Assembly: GCF_014145225.1 (NCBI RefSeq)
Contig: NZ_JABVCQ010000021.1
Coordinates: forward strand, 1-59,321
DNA length: 59,321 nucleotides
Source: Thiospirillum jenense
GTDB lineage: Bacteria > Pseudomonadota > Gammaproteobacteria > Chromatiales > Chromatiaceae
Direction of reading: 5' to 3'
The position numbers were made by a program, and so were the translations under genes. The notes below the pieces were generated by a model, which saw only the letters and a program-made list of their open reading frames with translations, was not told the origin of the DNA and did no database searches. This document shows positions 35,369 to 44,019 of this stretch, piece after piece. How positions within the stretch are numbered: the stretch's first letter is position 1; each line of letters opens with the position of its first letter.

Positions 35369-35793
35369 CTAAACAGTTAACCCTTTTCGTAACGTGGCAT
35401 TATAATGATGAACAAAATACCATATTGCACCAATATGATTTTCGAGTTTTTTGAAAATGAAAGTGTTTTTCTCACTCATCTAGAAACACGTTGCCGGAGC
35501 GTATTATTGAATCGTTCAATATGACTAGTTTGACCGCTTTCTTTTCCAACAGCGGCGTGACGTTTTGATGGTAAAACCCTTTGATAGGGCTGCCAAAAGT
35601 CCGTGTAAATTTTTGCACATTGCCGATAAACTGGTGGTAAAGATTTCCACAACTTATTTGCTGATTGCTCGCTCCGATCACCAATATGAACACCGATAAT
35701 TTCTCGGCTATCTCGATCAATCGATAGCCAAACCCATTGTTTATTCTCACGTTTACCAACATAAGCCCACACCTCATCACATTCAATTGTCAT
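35369..35793 (-). pseudogene. insB: IS1-family transposase InsB (catalytic part), disrupted
   Basis: The DDE transposase half normally made as an InsAB' fusion by -1 slippage. MTIECDEVWAYVGKRENKQW (first Asp), CAKIYTDFWQPYQRV (second Asp) and SHIERFNNTLRQRVSR (Glu) are intact. An in-frame TGA follows RVSR where IS1 has Leu. After VRKTLSFSK one A of a seven-A run is missing, shifting the frame before LENHIGAIWYFVHHYNATLR, which ends at a TAG at 35369. So about 40 C-terminal residues are lost. Confidence 0.8.
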
Positions 35794-35798
35794 TTTTC

Positions 35799-36086
35799 CT
35801 ACAGTTTTTTTTGAACTATGACTTGGCGAGGCATTGCAGCATATTTGTTATTAACATATTGTTGTAGCCAAGAGGCAGAGACACCAATACAGCGCTGAAT
35901 ACTTCTCAACGAATTACGCTCAAATAATAACCGATCAACTCGCTCTTTTGTTTCCTGACTAATTGCCGTTTTGCTTGGATTTAAAACAAATTGACGCCCA
36001 CATGTTTTACAACGGTAGATTTGTTTGTTTAAGCGGTTAAAACCGTTTTTAATGATGCTTTCCGATTGACACTTTGGACAATTCAT
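35799..36086 (-). CDS. insA: IS1-family InsA protein
   Basis: The 95-residue InsA has an N-terminal zinc finger (MNCPKCQSESIIKNGFNRLN followed by YRCKTCGRQF) and a helix-turn-helix (ISQETKERVDRLLFERNSLR, then SIQRCIGVSASWLQQYV). It binds the element ends and represses transposition when not fused to InsB. It ends at VQKKL, where the A8C slippery site allows -1 frameshifting into insB. It looks intact, unlike its partner. Confidence 0.88.
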   Translation of the reverse strand: MNCPKCQSESIIKNGFNRLNKQIYRCKTCGRQFVLNPSKTAISQETKERVDRLLFERNSLRSIQRCIGVSASWLQQYVNNKYAAMPRQVIVQKKL

Positions 36087-36165
36087 AAAAGTTTGTTCCT
36101 GTTAAAAATTGTTTAACCTATCAAATAACGCACTACCCAAAAAATAACAACACAAACCAGCGAAT

Positions 36166-37107
36166 TCATTCCCCCAACTCCAGCCGTTTAACTCGTTCTA
36201 AAGTCATTTCCAATAACTGGCGATTAAACGAAATAAGATCGGCAACTAATCCAACAAGATAAGTGACTAATCCAATAATAACCAGTACACTACCAAGTAA
36301 TAACGACTGTAAATGACCGGCACCTTCATTTGCAAAATAAAAAAATAAAAATCGTCCAATTGGCATTAACCCAACGATAACCAGCAAACTACCAATAATA
36401 AAGAAAAAGCGCAACGGCTGATACATCGCATACATGCGGATCATCGTCACTAGGGAATTTTGAATAAAATGCGGAATGGTTTTGAATAGACGCGACGGCC
36501 GCGCTGTTTCGCGGGTGCGCACCTTAACGGTTGCGATTGCTAATTGTCTTTTGCCACCTTGAATAACCGTTTCAATCGTATAGCTAAATGACGACACGAT
36601 ATTCAAACGAATTGCGGCATCCCGATCAAAAGCACGAAAACCGCTAATCGTATCTGGTACTTGAATGCCTGCTAATCGCCGTACCACGCTACTGCCAAAG
36701 TGTTGTAATAGCTTTTTTAATGGTGAAAAATGCGAAATAGACGCGGTTTCACGATCACCAATGACCATATCTGCTTCACCACGCAGAATAGGCATAATTA
36801 ACTGTGGAATATCGGCCCCGTAATACTGATTATCGCCATCGGTATTGACAATAATATCAGCGCCTAATGCTAAACACGCATCCAGCCCGCGTCGAAAACT
36901 ACGCGCTAATCCAATGTTACGTTTATTGCGCACAATATGATCCACCCCCGCCGCCCGCGCCACCGCAATGGTTTGGTCAGTACTACCGTCATCAATAATT
37001 AACACCTCTACCGTGTCAATTCCATCAATAGAGCGGGGAATATCAGCGACTGTTGCCGCCAATGTGTTTTCTTCATTTAGACAAGGGATTTGAACAATCA
37101 GTTTCAC
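36166..37107 (-). CDS. Family 2 glycosyltransferase (GtrB/DPM1-like) with membrane anchor
   Basis: Transfers a sugar, probably to a polyprenyl phosphate, at the cytoplasmic face of the inner membrane. The GT-A fold opens IVQIPCLNEENTLAATVADI. EVLIIDDGSTDQTIAVARAA and NIGLARSFRRGLDACLALGA follow, and the metal motif is VNTDGDNQY. Two hydrophobic helices (FFFIIGSLLVIVGLMPIGRF and SLLLGSVLVIIGLVTYLVGL) near the C-terminus anchor it, as in GtrB-type enzymes. At 313 residues it is typical. It overlaps rfbC by four bases and is the last gene of the dTDP-sugar operon. Confidence 0.88.
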   Translation of the reverse strand: MKLIVQIPCLNEENTLAATVADIPRSIDGIDTVEVLIIDDGSTDQTIAVARAAGVDHIVRNKRNIGLARSFRRGLDACLALGADIIVNTDGDNQYYGADIPQLIMPILRGEADMVIGDRETASISHFSPLKKLLQHFGSSVVRRLAGIQVPDTISGFRAFDRDAAIRLNIVSSFSYTIETVIQGGKRQLAIATVKVRTRETARPSRLFKTIPHFIQNSLVTMIRMYAMYQPLRFFFIIGSLLVIVGLMPIGRFLFFYFANEGAGHLQSLLLGSVLVIIGLVTYLVGLVADLISFNRQLLEMTLERVKRLELGE

Positions 37108-37667
37108 GTCGAATACACAGGCAATTGGTCAGGTGAAACATCGGCTAATAATGCCGCTTGTGCATCTTTTATTGACAACGTCGGTGCAATTGTCAATTGT
37201 GGCCACGCAATGCCAATTGCTGGATCATTCCATCGAATCGCAAACTGGGTTTCAGGATGATAATAATCACTGCATTTATAAGTGAATAATGCGTCAACAC
37301 TTGTCACCAGATAGCCATGTGCAAATCCTTTTGGTATCCACAATTGCCGTTTATTTTGCGCAGTTAATAAACAACCAATCCACTGCCCAAAAAACGGTGA
37401 GTCGTATCGCACATCCACGGCAACATCAAACACTTCACCATGAATCACACTCACCAATTTACCTTGTGCAAACGGATGCTGCACATGCAATCCGCGCAAT
37501 ACACCGTATTTAGAATACGATTGATTATCTTGGACAAAATCAGCATCTACACCCAATGCGGCATAGCGTTCCTGCTGCCACGTTTCGATAAAAAAACCGC
37601 GCTCGTCACCATAGACCTGTGGCTCAATAATTAATACGTCTGGAATTGCAGTGGAGATGACATTCAT
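37104..37667 (-). CDS. rfbC: dTDP-4-dehydrorhamnose 3,5-epimerase
   Basis: Epimerises dTDP-4-keto-6-deoxyglucose at C3 and C5 on the way to dTDP-L-rhamnose. A cupin of 187 residues with the family signature DERGFFIETWQQERYAALGV, YGVLRGLHVQHPFAQGKLVS (active-site His) and LWIPKGFAHGYLVTSVDALF. The C-terminal half has YHPETQFAIRWNDPAIGIAW. Its stop overlaps the glycosyltransferase start (ATGA). Confidence 0.94.
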   Translation of the reverse strand: MNVISTAIPDVLIIEPQVYGDERGFFIETWQQERYAALGVDADFVQDNQSYSKYGVLRGLHVQHPFAQGKLVSVIHGEVFDVAVDVRYDSPFFGQWIGCLLTAQNKRQLWIPKGFAHGYLVTSVDALFTYKCSDYYHPETQFAIRWNDPAIGIAWPQLTIAPTLSIKDAQAALLADVSPDQLPVYST

Positions 37668-37682
37668 TAGGGTTTAATCGGG

Positions 37683-38564
37683 CTAAACTGAACGTTGCAA
37701 AAGATTTAATAGATATTCGCCATAGCCACTTTTGCGCAATGGTTGCGCCAATTGAATTAACTGCTCATCATTAATCCATCCGTTAAAATATGCGATTTCT
37801 TCCGGTGCGCACACTTTAAGCCCCTGACGTTGTTCAATTGCTTCAATAAAATTGGTTGCCTGAATGAGTGCCTCGTGCGTACCAGTATCCAGCCACGCAA
37901 TCCCGCGACCTAATCGTTCTAAAAACAATTGATCCGCTTGCAAATACAGGTTATTCAAATCGGTGATTTCTAATTCACCGCGTGGCGACGGGGTCAATTC
38001 ACGCACTAAATCGCAGACCTGCGTATCATAAAAATATAATCCAGTGACGGCATAATTTGATTTGGGAGATTGTGGCTTTTCTTCTAATCCAATCACCCGC
38101 CCCTGCGCATCAAATTCAGCCACGCCGTATCGCTCTGGGTCTTTAACATGATAGCCAAAAACGGTTGCACCCTGAGTACGCGCATCAGCCCGTTTTAAGC
38201 ATGGCGTTAATCCACCACCATAAAAGATATTGTCGCCAAGAATTAAACAACTCGGGGCACCAGCTAGAAAATCACGTCCAATTAAAAATGCCTGCGCTAA
38301 TCCGCCAGGATGCGGTTGTTCTGCATAGGATAATGCAATACCCCATTGCGATCCATTGCCCAATAGTTGCTGAAATGTTGGCGCATCATGCGGCGTAGTA
38401 ATAATTAAAATCTCACGCAAACCCGCCATCATCAATACTGATAATGGGTAATAAATCATCGGCTTATCATACACCGGCAGCATTTGTTTACTGAGTGCTA
38501 AGGTGAGCGGATGTAATCGGCTTCCCGCGCCACCGGCAAGAATAATTCCTTTACGCATTGCCAT
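37683..38564 (-). CDS. rfbA: Glucose-1-phosphate thymidylyltransferase
   Basis: Makes dTDP-glucose from dTTP and glucose-1-phosphate, the first step to dTDP-rhamnose. The 293 residues begin [20 protein letters not shown] (nucleotide-binding signature). [35 protein letters not shown] and [20 protein letters not shown] follow, as does [20 protein letters not shown]. Length fits RmlA. The preceding rfbB ends 14 bases upstream; rfbC follows 15 bases after the stop. Confidence 0.95.
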   Translation of the reverse strand: MAMRKGIILAGGAGSRLHPLTLALSKQMLPVYDKPMIYYPLSVLMMAGLREILIITTPHDAPTFQQLLGNGSQWGIALSYAEQPHPGGLAQAFLIGRDFLAGAPSCLILGDNIFYGGGLTPCLKRADARTQGATVFGYHVKDPERYGVAEFDAQGRVIGLEEKPQSPKSNYAVTGLYFYDTQVCDLVRELTPSPRGELEITDLNNLYLQADQLFLERLGRGIAWLDTGTHEALIQATNFIEAIEQRQGLKVCAPEEIAYFNGWINDEQLIQLAQPLRKSGYGEYLLNLLQRSV

Positions 38565-38578
38565 GAATTATCACCATT

Positions 38579-39691
38579 TTAATTATTCACACCACCGCCA
38601 AGACGCTGTCCTGCATAATTATCTTGCGTTACCTGTTGACACCAAGATTGATTATTTAAATACCATTCAACTGTGCGCCGCAAACCACTGGTGAAGGTTT
38701 CTTGTGCTGACCAGCCTAATTCACGCTCTATTTTGCTGGCGTCTATTGCATAGCGGCGGTCATGTCCTGGACGATCCGCAACAAAGGTTTTCAATTGACG
38801 GTGCGGACAATGTGGCGAGTGTGGTAATAGCGCATCTAATAGATCGCAGAGTGTATCCACGACCTCTAAATTTGTTTTTTCACTATTACCACCAATTGGG
38901 TAAACCGCACCCGCTCGGCCAGCTTCCAATACCCGCACAATACCGCGACAATGATCTTCAACGTATAACCAATCACGGATATTCCCGCCATCACCATAGA
39001 TCGGCAATGCTTCGCCACGCACGGCTTTAGCAATCATTAACGGAATCAATTTTTCTGGAAATTGATAGGGTCCGTAATTATTAGAACAATTCGTGGTTAA
39101 TACTGGCAGGCCGTAAGTATGATACCAAGCACGCACTAAATGATCGGCGGCGGCCTTTGATGCTGAATAGGGCGAATTCGGTGCATACGGGGTATTTTCA
39201 TTAAAATATCCCGTCGCACCGAGTGAACCATACACCTCGTCAGTCGACACTTGTAAAAACCGAAACCGATCACGTTGTTCATTGGCAAGTTGTGACCAAT
39301 ACGCACGCGCACAGTCAAGCAAATTAAAGGTACCGACAATATTGGTCATGACGAAAGCGGCGGGGCCGTCAATAGAACGATCAACATGACTTTCGGCTGC
39401 AAAATTGATAATCGTGTCAATGTGATAATCAATTAACAACTGGCTCACTAATTCACGATTGCCAATATCACCGTGAATAAAAACATGACGCGGATGCGTC
39501 GTTAAATCAGCCAGCGTTGCTAAATGTCCGGCATAGGTTAATTGGTCTAATGTGATGACTCTTGCTGTACTATTCGTCAATAACCAATGAACAAAGTTGC
39601 CACCGATGAAGCCCGCGCCACCGGTGACTAATAGTGTACGGGGCGCGTCATTTAATAATAACGGTGCGGACATGACGCTGGTTTCATTCAT
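38579..39691 (-). CDS. rfbB: dTDP-glucose 4,6-dehydratase
   Basis: Converts dTDP-glucose to dTDP-4-keto-6-deoxyglucose with bound NAD+. LLVTGGAGFIGGNFVHWLL is the dinucleotide-binding loop. DKST-type residues lie in LQVSTDEVYGSLG, and YSASKAAADHLVRAWYHTYG carries the catalytic Tyr/Lys. NCSNNYGPYQFPEKLIPLMI is a strong RmlB signature. The start at 39691 (MNETSVMSAPLL) overlaps the glgC stop by ATGA, so it is preferred over ATG at 39715. The protein is then 370 residues, with a short N-terminal extension compared with E. coli RffG/RmlB. Confidence 0.94.
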   Translation of the reverse strand: MNETSVMSAPLLLNDAPRTLLVTGGAGFIGGNFVHWLLTNSTARVITLDQLTYAGHLATLADLTTHPRHVFIHGDIGNRELVSQLLIDYHIDTIINFAAESHVDRSIDGPAAFVMTNIVGTFNLLDCARAYWSQLANEQRDRFRFLQVSTDEVYGSLGATGYFNENTPYAPNSPYSASKAAADHLVRAWYHTYGLPVLTTNCSNNYGPYQFPEKLIPLMIAKAVRGEALPIYGDGGNIRDWLYVEDHCRGIVRVLEAGRAGAVYPIGGNSEKTNLEVVDTLCDLLDALLPHSPHCPHRQLKTFVADRPGHDRRYAIDASKIERELGWSAQETFTSGLRRTVEWYLNNQSWCQQVTQDNYAGQRLGGGVNN

Positions 39692-40950
39692 TCCGAATAA
39701 CCCCGCATCCGACAACCCCGCGCATCACGAGCGAAATAACTGACCTGTCCAGAAGGGACGACAGTTACGCCGCCTTCACTGACATGATAATGCTGACTAT
39801 CAATCGCCCGATCATAACCAATTCTTGCACCAGCGGGGATGTTATTATGCCGATCTACAATGACACGTCGCAATTTTGCACCGCGTGCCACGCGCACATA
39901 ATCCATAATGATGCACTCGTCTAATTCGACATCTTCTTCAATAACCGTTTCGCGTCTAATAATAGAATCTTTAATTAAACAATTGTCGTGAATGACGGTC
40001 GCAGCGCCGAGGAGCGTATTTTGAATGCGCCCACCTAATACACGCGCCACAGGGCCTTGATAATTGCTCGAATAAATCGGCCAATCGGGATTGAACGCAT
40101 CAAACACCGGCTCGGCACCTAGCACATCTTTATGCGTGTCAAAATACGCATCAATCCCGCCAACATCGCGCCAATACATTCGGGTTTCATAGGGTTTGAC
40201 ACCGGGAATCACATTGGTGGCGAAATCATACGCAAATAATGGTTGATTATTCGCTAATAAACGCGGCAAGATGTGTGCGCCGAAATCGGTTTCACCAGCC
40301 TGCTGCCCGTCATGCAATGCTTCTAATAACAGTTTGGTATCAAAAACATAATTGCCCATTGACGCAAAAGCCCTCGTTGGATCATTTGGCAAAGGCGTTG
40401 GCCGGGTAGGTTTTTCTTCAAAGGCACGAATACGTCCATCTTTATCCGCAACAATCACCCCAAAACTTTTTGCGTCTTCTAATGGCACTGGTAATGCGGC
40501 AATGGTAACACCGGCTTGACGCGCTTTATGAAACTCAACCATTTGGCGAATATCCATACGATAAATATGGTCGGCACCGAATACAACGACTAAATCTGGG
40601 GCGTGTTCTTCAATTAAGTTAATATTTTGTTGGACGGCATCCGCTGTGCCTTGAAACCAATTGGCGCCAGTGCGCATTTGCGGCGGCACGACGGTGACAA
40701 ATTGATCGGGTAGTAATGGAGAAATTGTCCAGGCTTTACGCACATGTTCAATTAAAGATTGTGATTTATACTGCACCAAAAGATAGATGGTGCGGATTTG
40801 TGAGTTAATTAGATTGCTTAATACAAAATCAACGATGCGATAGCGTGAGCCGAATGGCACAGATGGTTTAGAACGCGCTGATGTTAAAGGTTGTAACCGT
40901 GATCCCTGACCGCCGGCCATGACAAACGCGATAATTCTTTCGGTGGACAT
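39688..40950 (-). CDS. glgC: Glucose-1-phosphate adenylyltransferase
   Basis: Makes ADP-glucose, the committed step of glycogen synthesis. FVMAGGQGSRLQPLTSARSK is the nucleotide motif, RTIYLLVQYKSQSLIEHVRK follows, and WFQGTADAVQQNINLIEEH is the catalytic region with the Trp-Phe-Gln-Gly-Thr-Ala motif. VFGADHIYRMD gives the metal Asp. A left-handed beta-helix C-terminus has VARVLGGRIQNTLLGAATVI and IPAGARIGYD. Length 420 is normal. It heads the rfb operon and overlaps rfbB, an unusual union of glycogen and dTDP-sugar genes that shares the glucose-1-phosphate pool. Other glg genes are absent. Confidence 0.95.
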   Translation of the reverse strand: MSTERIIAFVMAGGQGSRLQPLTSARSKPSVPFGSRYRIVDFVLSNLINSQIRTIYLLVQYKSQSLIEHVRKAWTISPLLPDQFVTVVPPQMRTGANWFQGTADAVQQNINLIEEHAPDLVVVFGADHIYRMDIRQMVEFHKARQAGVTIAALPVPLEDAKSFGVIVADKDGRIRAFEEKPTRPTPLPNDPTRAFASMGNYVFDTKLLLEALHDGQQAGETDFGAHILPRLLANNQPLFAYDFATNVIPGVKPYETRMYWRDVGGIDAYFDTHKDVLGAEPVFDAFNPDWPIYSSNYQGPVARVLGGRIQNTLLGAATVIHDNCLIKDSIIRRETVIEEDVELDECIIMDYVRVARGAKLRRVIVDRHNNIPAGARIGYDRAIDSQHYHVSEGGVTVVPSGQVSYFARDARGCRMRGYSE

Positions 40951-41140
40951 TAGACTGCTTCCTGAATAATAACAAACATGTTAATTGAACACGCTGTAAA
41001 CGACAGCATTCCCGCGGCAATAGTCTAGCCCATTATTGCATGGGCTGCCATAGATAATAGTGATCGCTTTGACGGCGCATGATAACGAAAATAGCGTTAC
41101 ACTACCGACAAATTCAATATCTGTGCGAGAAACTGATTGT

Positions 41141-42694
41141 ATGCAAATGCCTGTTACACCATTGCGCCGAGCGGTGCTGCTCATCATTTTAGATGGGGTT
41201 GGGGTCAATCCTGCCAAAGCAAATAATGCGGTTGTTTTAGCATCAACTCCTTGTTTTGACAACTATTTTTCTCACAATCCTCATACGATATTACAGGCAT
41301 CGGCGCGGGCAGTCGGCCTGCCAGACGGGCAAATGGGCAATTCAGAAGTGGGTCACATGACGCTCGGTTCGGGGTGCGTGGTGCGCCAAGATTTAGTGTT
41401 GCTTGATGATGCGGTGGCGGATCGCAGTTTGTTAATAAACCCCGTTTTAGTTGCGGCAGTTGAGCGTGCTGCGAAACAAAAACGCCCGATACATTTAATT
41501 GGATTGGTCTCCGATGGTGGGGTGCATAGCCACGTTAATCATTTAATTGCATTAATTCAACTGGCGCAGCAACATCAAATAAAACCGGTTGTGCATGTGA
41601 TTACTGATGGGCGCGATACGCCACCACGTTCTATTAAAAATTATTTGGGGTCAGTGGAAGCGGCACTCGTCGCTGCGAATGGTGAAATTGCCACCGTTGC
41701 TGGGCGTTATTATGCAATGGATCGGGATCAACGTTGGGACCGAACGCAGCTTGCTTTTAATGCACTCGTGCATGGTCAAGGGCGCATTGCAGCCACCGCA
41801 CAGGCGGCAATTGCTGATGCGTATGCGGCGAATGAAGATGATGAGTTTATCATTCCTACCATTATTAACGGTACCGAGCGCATTGGCAATGATGATACGG
41901 TCATCTTTTTTAATTTCCGTAAAGATCGTCCACGTCAAATAGTGCAGGCGTTATTTGATCCGAAGTTCACTGCATTTGAGCGCGGTTCATTCACCACTGC
42001 CGCCGTTACCTGCATGATGGAATACGATGCAGAATACGGATTGCCGGTGGCGTATGACCATGAACAACCAACCATTACATTGGGTCAAATATTAAGTGAT
42101 GCCGGTCTTGCACAATTGCATTGCGCCGAAACAGAAAAGTACGCGCATGTCACCTTTTTCTTTAATGGCGGACGGGCAGAACCCTATCCAGGTGAAGAGC
42201 GTATTTTAATTCCATCACCAAAGGTTGCGACCTATGATTTGCAACCAGAAATGAGCGCCCCGGCAATTGCCGATGCAGTGGTTGCCGCAATTGCCAGCGG
42301 TAATTATCCATTGATTGTGGTCAATTTTGCGAATGGTGATATGGTCGGTCATACCGCCGTGCGTGAAGCGGTGATTGCGGCGGTTGAAGCATTAGATCGT
42401 GAAGTGGGGCGCGTATTAGATCAAGCAGTCAAATCGAATTATTCGGTGATCTTAACTGCCGATCATGGGAATTGTGATGAAATGATTGATCCAATCACCG
42501 GCGATCCGCACACGCGCCATACCACTTATCCCGTCCCGTGTTTAGTGATTGATTCAGATCGTTGGGAATTAACAACGGGCGGGAGTATTCAGGATATTGC
42601 CCCAACCGTACTCGCATTAATGGGATTGCCGCCATCTGACATCATGCAAGGCAAATCGTTATTATTACCGCCAACAACCCAGTTGTTTAATTAA
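41141..42694 (+). CDS. gpmI: 2,3-Bisphosphoglycerate-independent phosphoglycerate mutase
   Basis: Interconverts 3- and 2-phosphoglycerate in glycolysis and gluconeogenesis with two Mn2+. The start at 41141 gives 517 residues, close to E. coli GpmI (514), and places the LLIILDGVGVNPAKANNAV motif near residue 13. An earlier start (41060) would add 27 unrelated residues. The phosphoserine is in GLPDGQMGNSEVGHMTLG near 64. VHVITDGRDTPPRS, NFRKDRPRQIVQAL, VNFANGDMVGHTAV and LTADHGNCDEMID provide the other metal and substrate residues. Divergent from glgC. Confidence 0.95.
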   Translation: MQMPVTPLRRAVLLIILDGVGVNPAKANNAVVLASTPCFDNYFSHNPHTILQASARAVGLPDGQMGNSEVGHMTLGSGCVVRQDLVLLDDAVADRSLLINPVLVAAVERAAKQKRPIHLIGLVSDGGVHSHVNHLIALIQLAQQHQIKPVVHVITDGRDTPPRSIKNYLGSVEAALVAANGEIATVAGRYYAMDRDQRWDRTQLAFNALVHGQGRIAATAQAAIADAYAANEDDEFIIPTIINGTERIGNDDTVIFFNFRKDRPRQIVQALFDPKFTAFERGSFTTAAVTCMMEYDAEYGLPVAYDHEQPTITLGQILSDAGLAQLHCAETEKYAHVTFFFNGGRAEPYPGEERILIPSPKVATYDLQPEMSAPAIADAVVAAIASGNYPLIVVNFANGDMVGHTAVREAVIAAVEALDREVGRVLDQAVKSNYSVILTADHGNCDEMIDPITGDPHTRHTTYPVPCLVIDSDRWELTTGGSIQDIAPTVLALMGLPPSDIMQGKSLLLPPTTQLFN

Positions 42695-42716
42695 TGAGTG
42701 AGTGACTGGTTTTAAT

Positions 42717-43103
42717 ATGCCGCAATTACCGACGCGACGCGGAAAAAAAATTGGTTGGCTGGGCGGTTGGTTAGGATCAATTGTCTGGATATGCGCGCTC
42801 GCACTCGTTGCGTTTTGGCAAGGCAAGTTCATTGCTGGCTTATTGGGTTTAAGCATATTTATTGTGAGCTTAATTGCCGGTTGGTGGTTCATGCCCTGGC
42901 GCCACCCAACGACCCGTTATTGGCGGTTATTATTACCGCTTTATTTATTAGAGATGGTCGCGCTGATTTGGGCAGTTTGGACTAGCGGTGGTTGGCAAGC
43001 GAGTGGATTACATTGGTCAATGTTGGCGGTTTTGTTGCCGTTATTATCGCCATTTTTTACACTAGGCTGGCGCTGTTGGACTGATGATGAACGACACTCA
43101 TAA
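42717..43103 (+). CDS. Small hypothetical inner-membrane protein
   Basis: Not recognised. The ATG at 42717 gives 128 residues; GTG at 42702 would add five. A basic N-terminus (LPTRRGKKIGW) is followed by four hydrophobic helices: SIVWICALALVAFWQGKF, IAGLLGLSIFIVSLIAGWW, YWRLLLPLYLLEMVALIWAV and HWSMLAVLLPLLSPFFTLGW. The tail is short and charged (RCWTDDERHS). It is very rich in tryptophan. It begins 22 bases after gpmI, so it may share its transcript. Confidence 0.55.
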   Translation: MPQLPTRRGKKIGWLGGWLGSIVWICALALVAFWQGKFIAGLLGLSIFIVSLIAGWWFMPWRHPTTRYWRLLLPLYLLEMVALIWAVWTSGGWQASGLHWSMLAVLLPLLSPFFTLGWRCWTDDERHS

Positions 43104-43168
43104 TCCGATTGACTACCGAAAACGCGGTTTAGTTTGATTGTCTGTCAATAACTTATGCTATTCGATCA

Positions 43169-43468
43169 ATGCGTTTAACCAATCAACAACGCCAACAACT
43201 CCGTCAAGCGATTCAGCATTGCACAACTGATGTCGCGGCAATACGCTTATTCGGTTCACGTTTAAACGATCAAGCCGTCGGTGGAGATGTTGATTTGTTA
43301 GTTGAATTCAATAATCCAGTGCCAACGCCTGCGTTATTAGCCGCCCGTATCGCCACCTGTGCCATGCGAGTTTTGAATGGGCGTAAAGTGGATGTGTTAA
43401 TTGCTGCGCCGAATTTGCAAATGAGTGCAATTCATCACACTGCATTAAAAGAGGGTCAGTTGTTATGA
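43169..43468 (+). CDS. mntA: MNT-type minimal nucleotidyltransferase (antitoxin of MNT-HEPN pair)
   Basis: A 99-residue nucleotidyltransferase of the MntA family, which in characterised pairs adds AMP to the HEPN toxin and so silences it. The signature GSRLNDQAVGGDVDLLVEF has the GS and DxD residues, and a further Asp is in GRKVDVLIAAP. The length is minimal but usual. Its stop overlaps the start of the HepT-like gene (ATGA), the order MNT first then HEPN. No ribosome-binding site is obvious. Confidence 0.85.
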   Translation: MRLTNQQRQQLRQAIQHCTTDVAAIRLFGSRLNDQAVGGDVDLLVEFNNPVPTPALLAARIATCAMRVLNGRKVDVLIAAPNLQMSAIHHTALKEGQLL

Positions 43469-43950
43469 TTGCAGTGCGTACTGTTAATTCAGAACGCTTG
43501 CTGTTTTTAATCCGTGTTGTGCGGCGTGAAGTCAACCATCTGAATGCTACCGCCACCCGTTTGTTTGCGCAGCCATTGACATTAGCACAAATAAATAGCT
43601 TGGCTCAAAACGAAGAACTAGCTGAAAGAATTGAAGCCTTTGTTGGACGTTTTGGGCGATTGCAAGATACATTAGGCGACAAATTGCTACCTAATGTATT
43701 GCATTTTTTAGGTGAAAAAACCAATTCGTTATTGGATAATCTGGATAAAGCAGAACGGTTTGGTTGGTTAGAATCTAGTGATGTATGGATGAGTATTCGC
43801 GCCTTGCGCAATTATATGGTTCACGAATATATTGAAGACCCAATGGTGTTATTAGACGCATTAAATCAAGCATACTCACATATTCCGCACCTATTAAAAT
43901 TAGCAGATGCGTTAATCACACAAATAGAAAGTAGATTCGGTGTGAAATAG
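43465..43950 (+). CDS. hepT: HepT-like HEPN ribonuclease toxin
   Basis: A 161-residue all-helical HEPN protein. The hallmark RX4H motif is present in SIRALRNYMVHEYIEDPMVL (Arg-Asn-Tyr-Met-Val-His). This forms the RNase active site of dimeric HEPN toxins, and HEY carries the tyrosine modified by AMP in studied systems. Helical core segments are ELAERIEAFVGRFGRLQDTL and LGEKTNSLLDNLDKAERFGW. It overlaps mntA by four bases, so the two are co-translated as a type VII-like toxin-antitoxin pair. The target is unknown. Confidence 0.85.
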   Translation: MIAVRTVNSERLLFLIRVVRREVNHLNATATRLFAQPLTLAQINSLAQNEELAERIEAFVGRFGRLQDTLGDKLLPNVLHFLGEKTNSLLDNLDKAERFGWLESSDVWMSIRALRNYMVHEYIEDPMVLLDALNQAYSHIPHLLKLADALITQIESRFGVK

Positions 43951-44019
43951 ACAAAGTATGAGTAGGAAACTAACGTTGAACTTTATCACTTATTTGCTGC
44001 ACGATTACAATAAAATGCT

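Larger units (their letters stand above)
35337..36137 (-). mobile_element. IS1-family insertion sequence (about 800 bases)
   Basis: Imperfect terminal inverted repeats bound the element: GGTAGTGCGTTGATTAATAG at 35337-35356, and its counterpart on the other strand GGTAGTGCGTTATTTGATAG ending at 36137. Inside are insA and insB in the usual IS1 arrangement with a slippery A8C stretch (minus strand, at about 35805-35813). No 8-9 base target duplication is apparent (AACATGATT on the left, CAAAAAATA on the right), suggesting an old copy or a flank change. The insB part is damaged, so the copy is probably inactive. Confidence 0.85.

Noticed and set aside
35325..36148. Target-site duplication of the IS1-family element
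   Set aside because: The nine bases outside each end (AACATGATT and CAAAAAATA) do not match.
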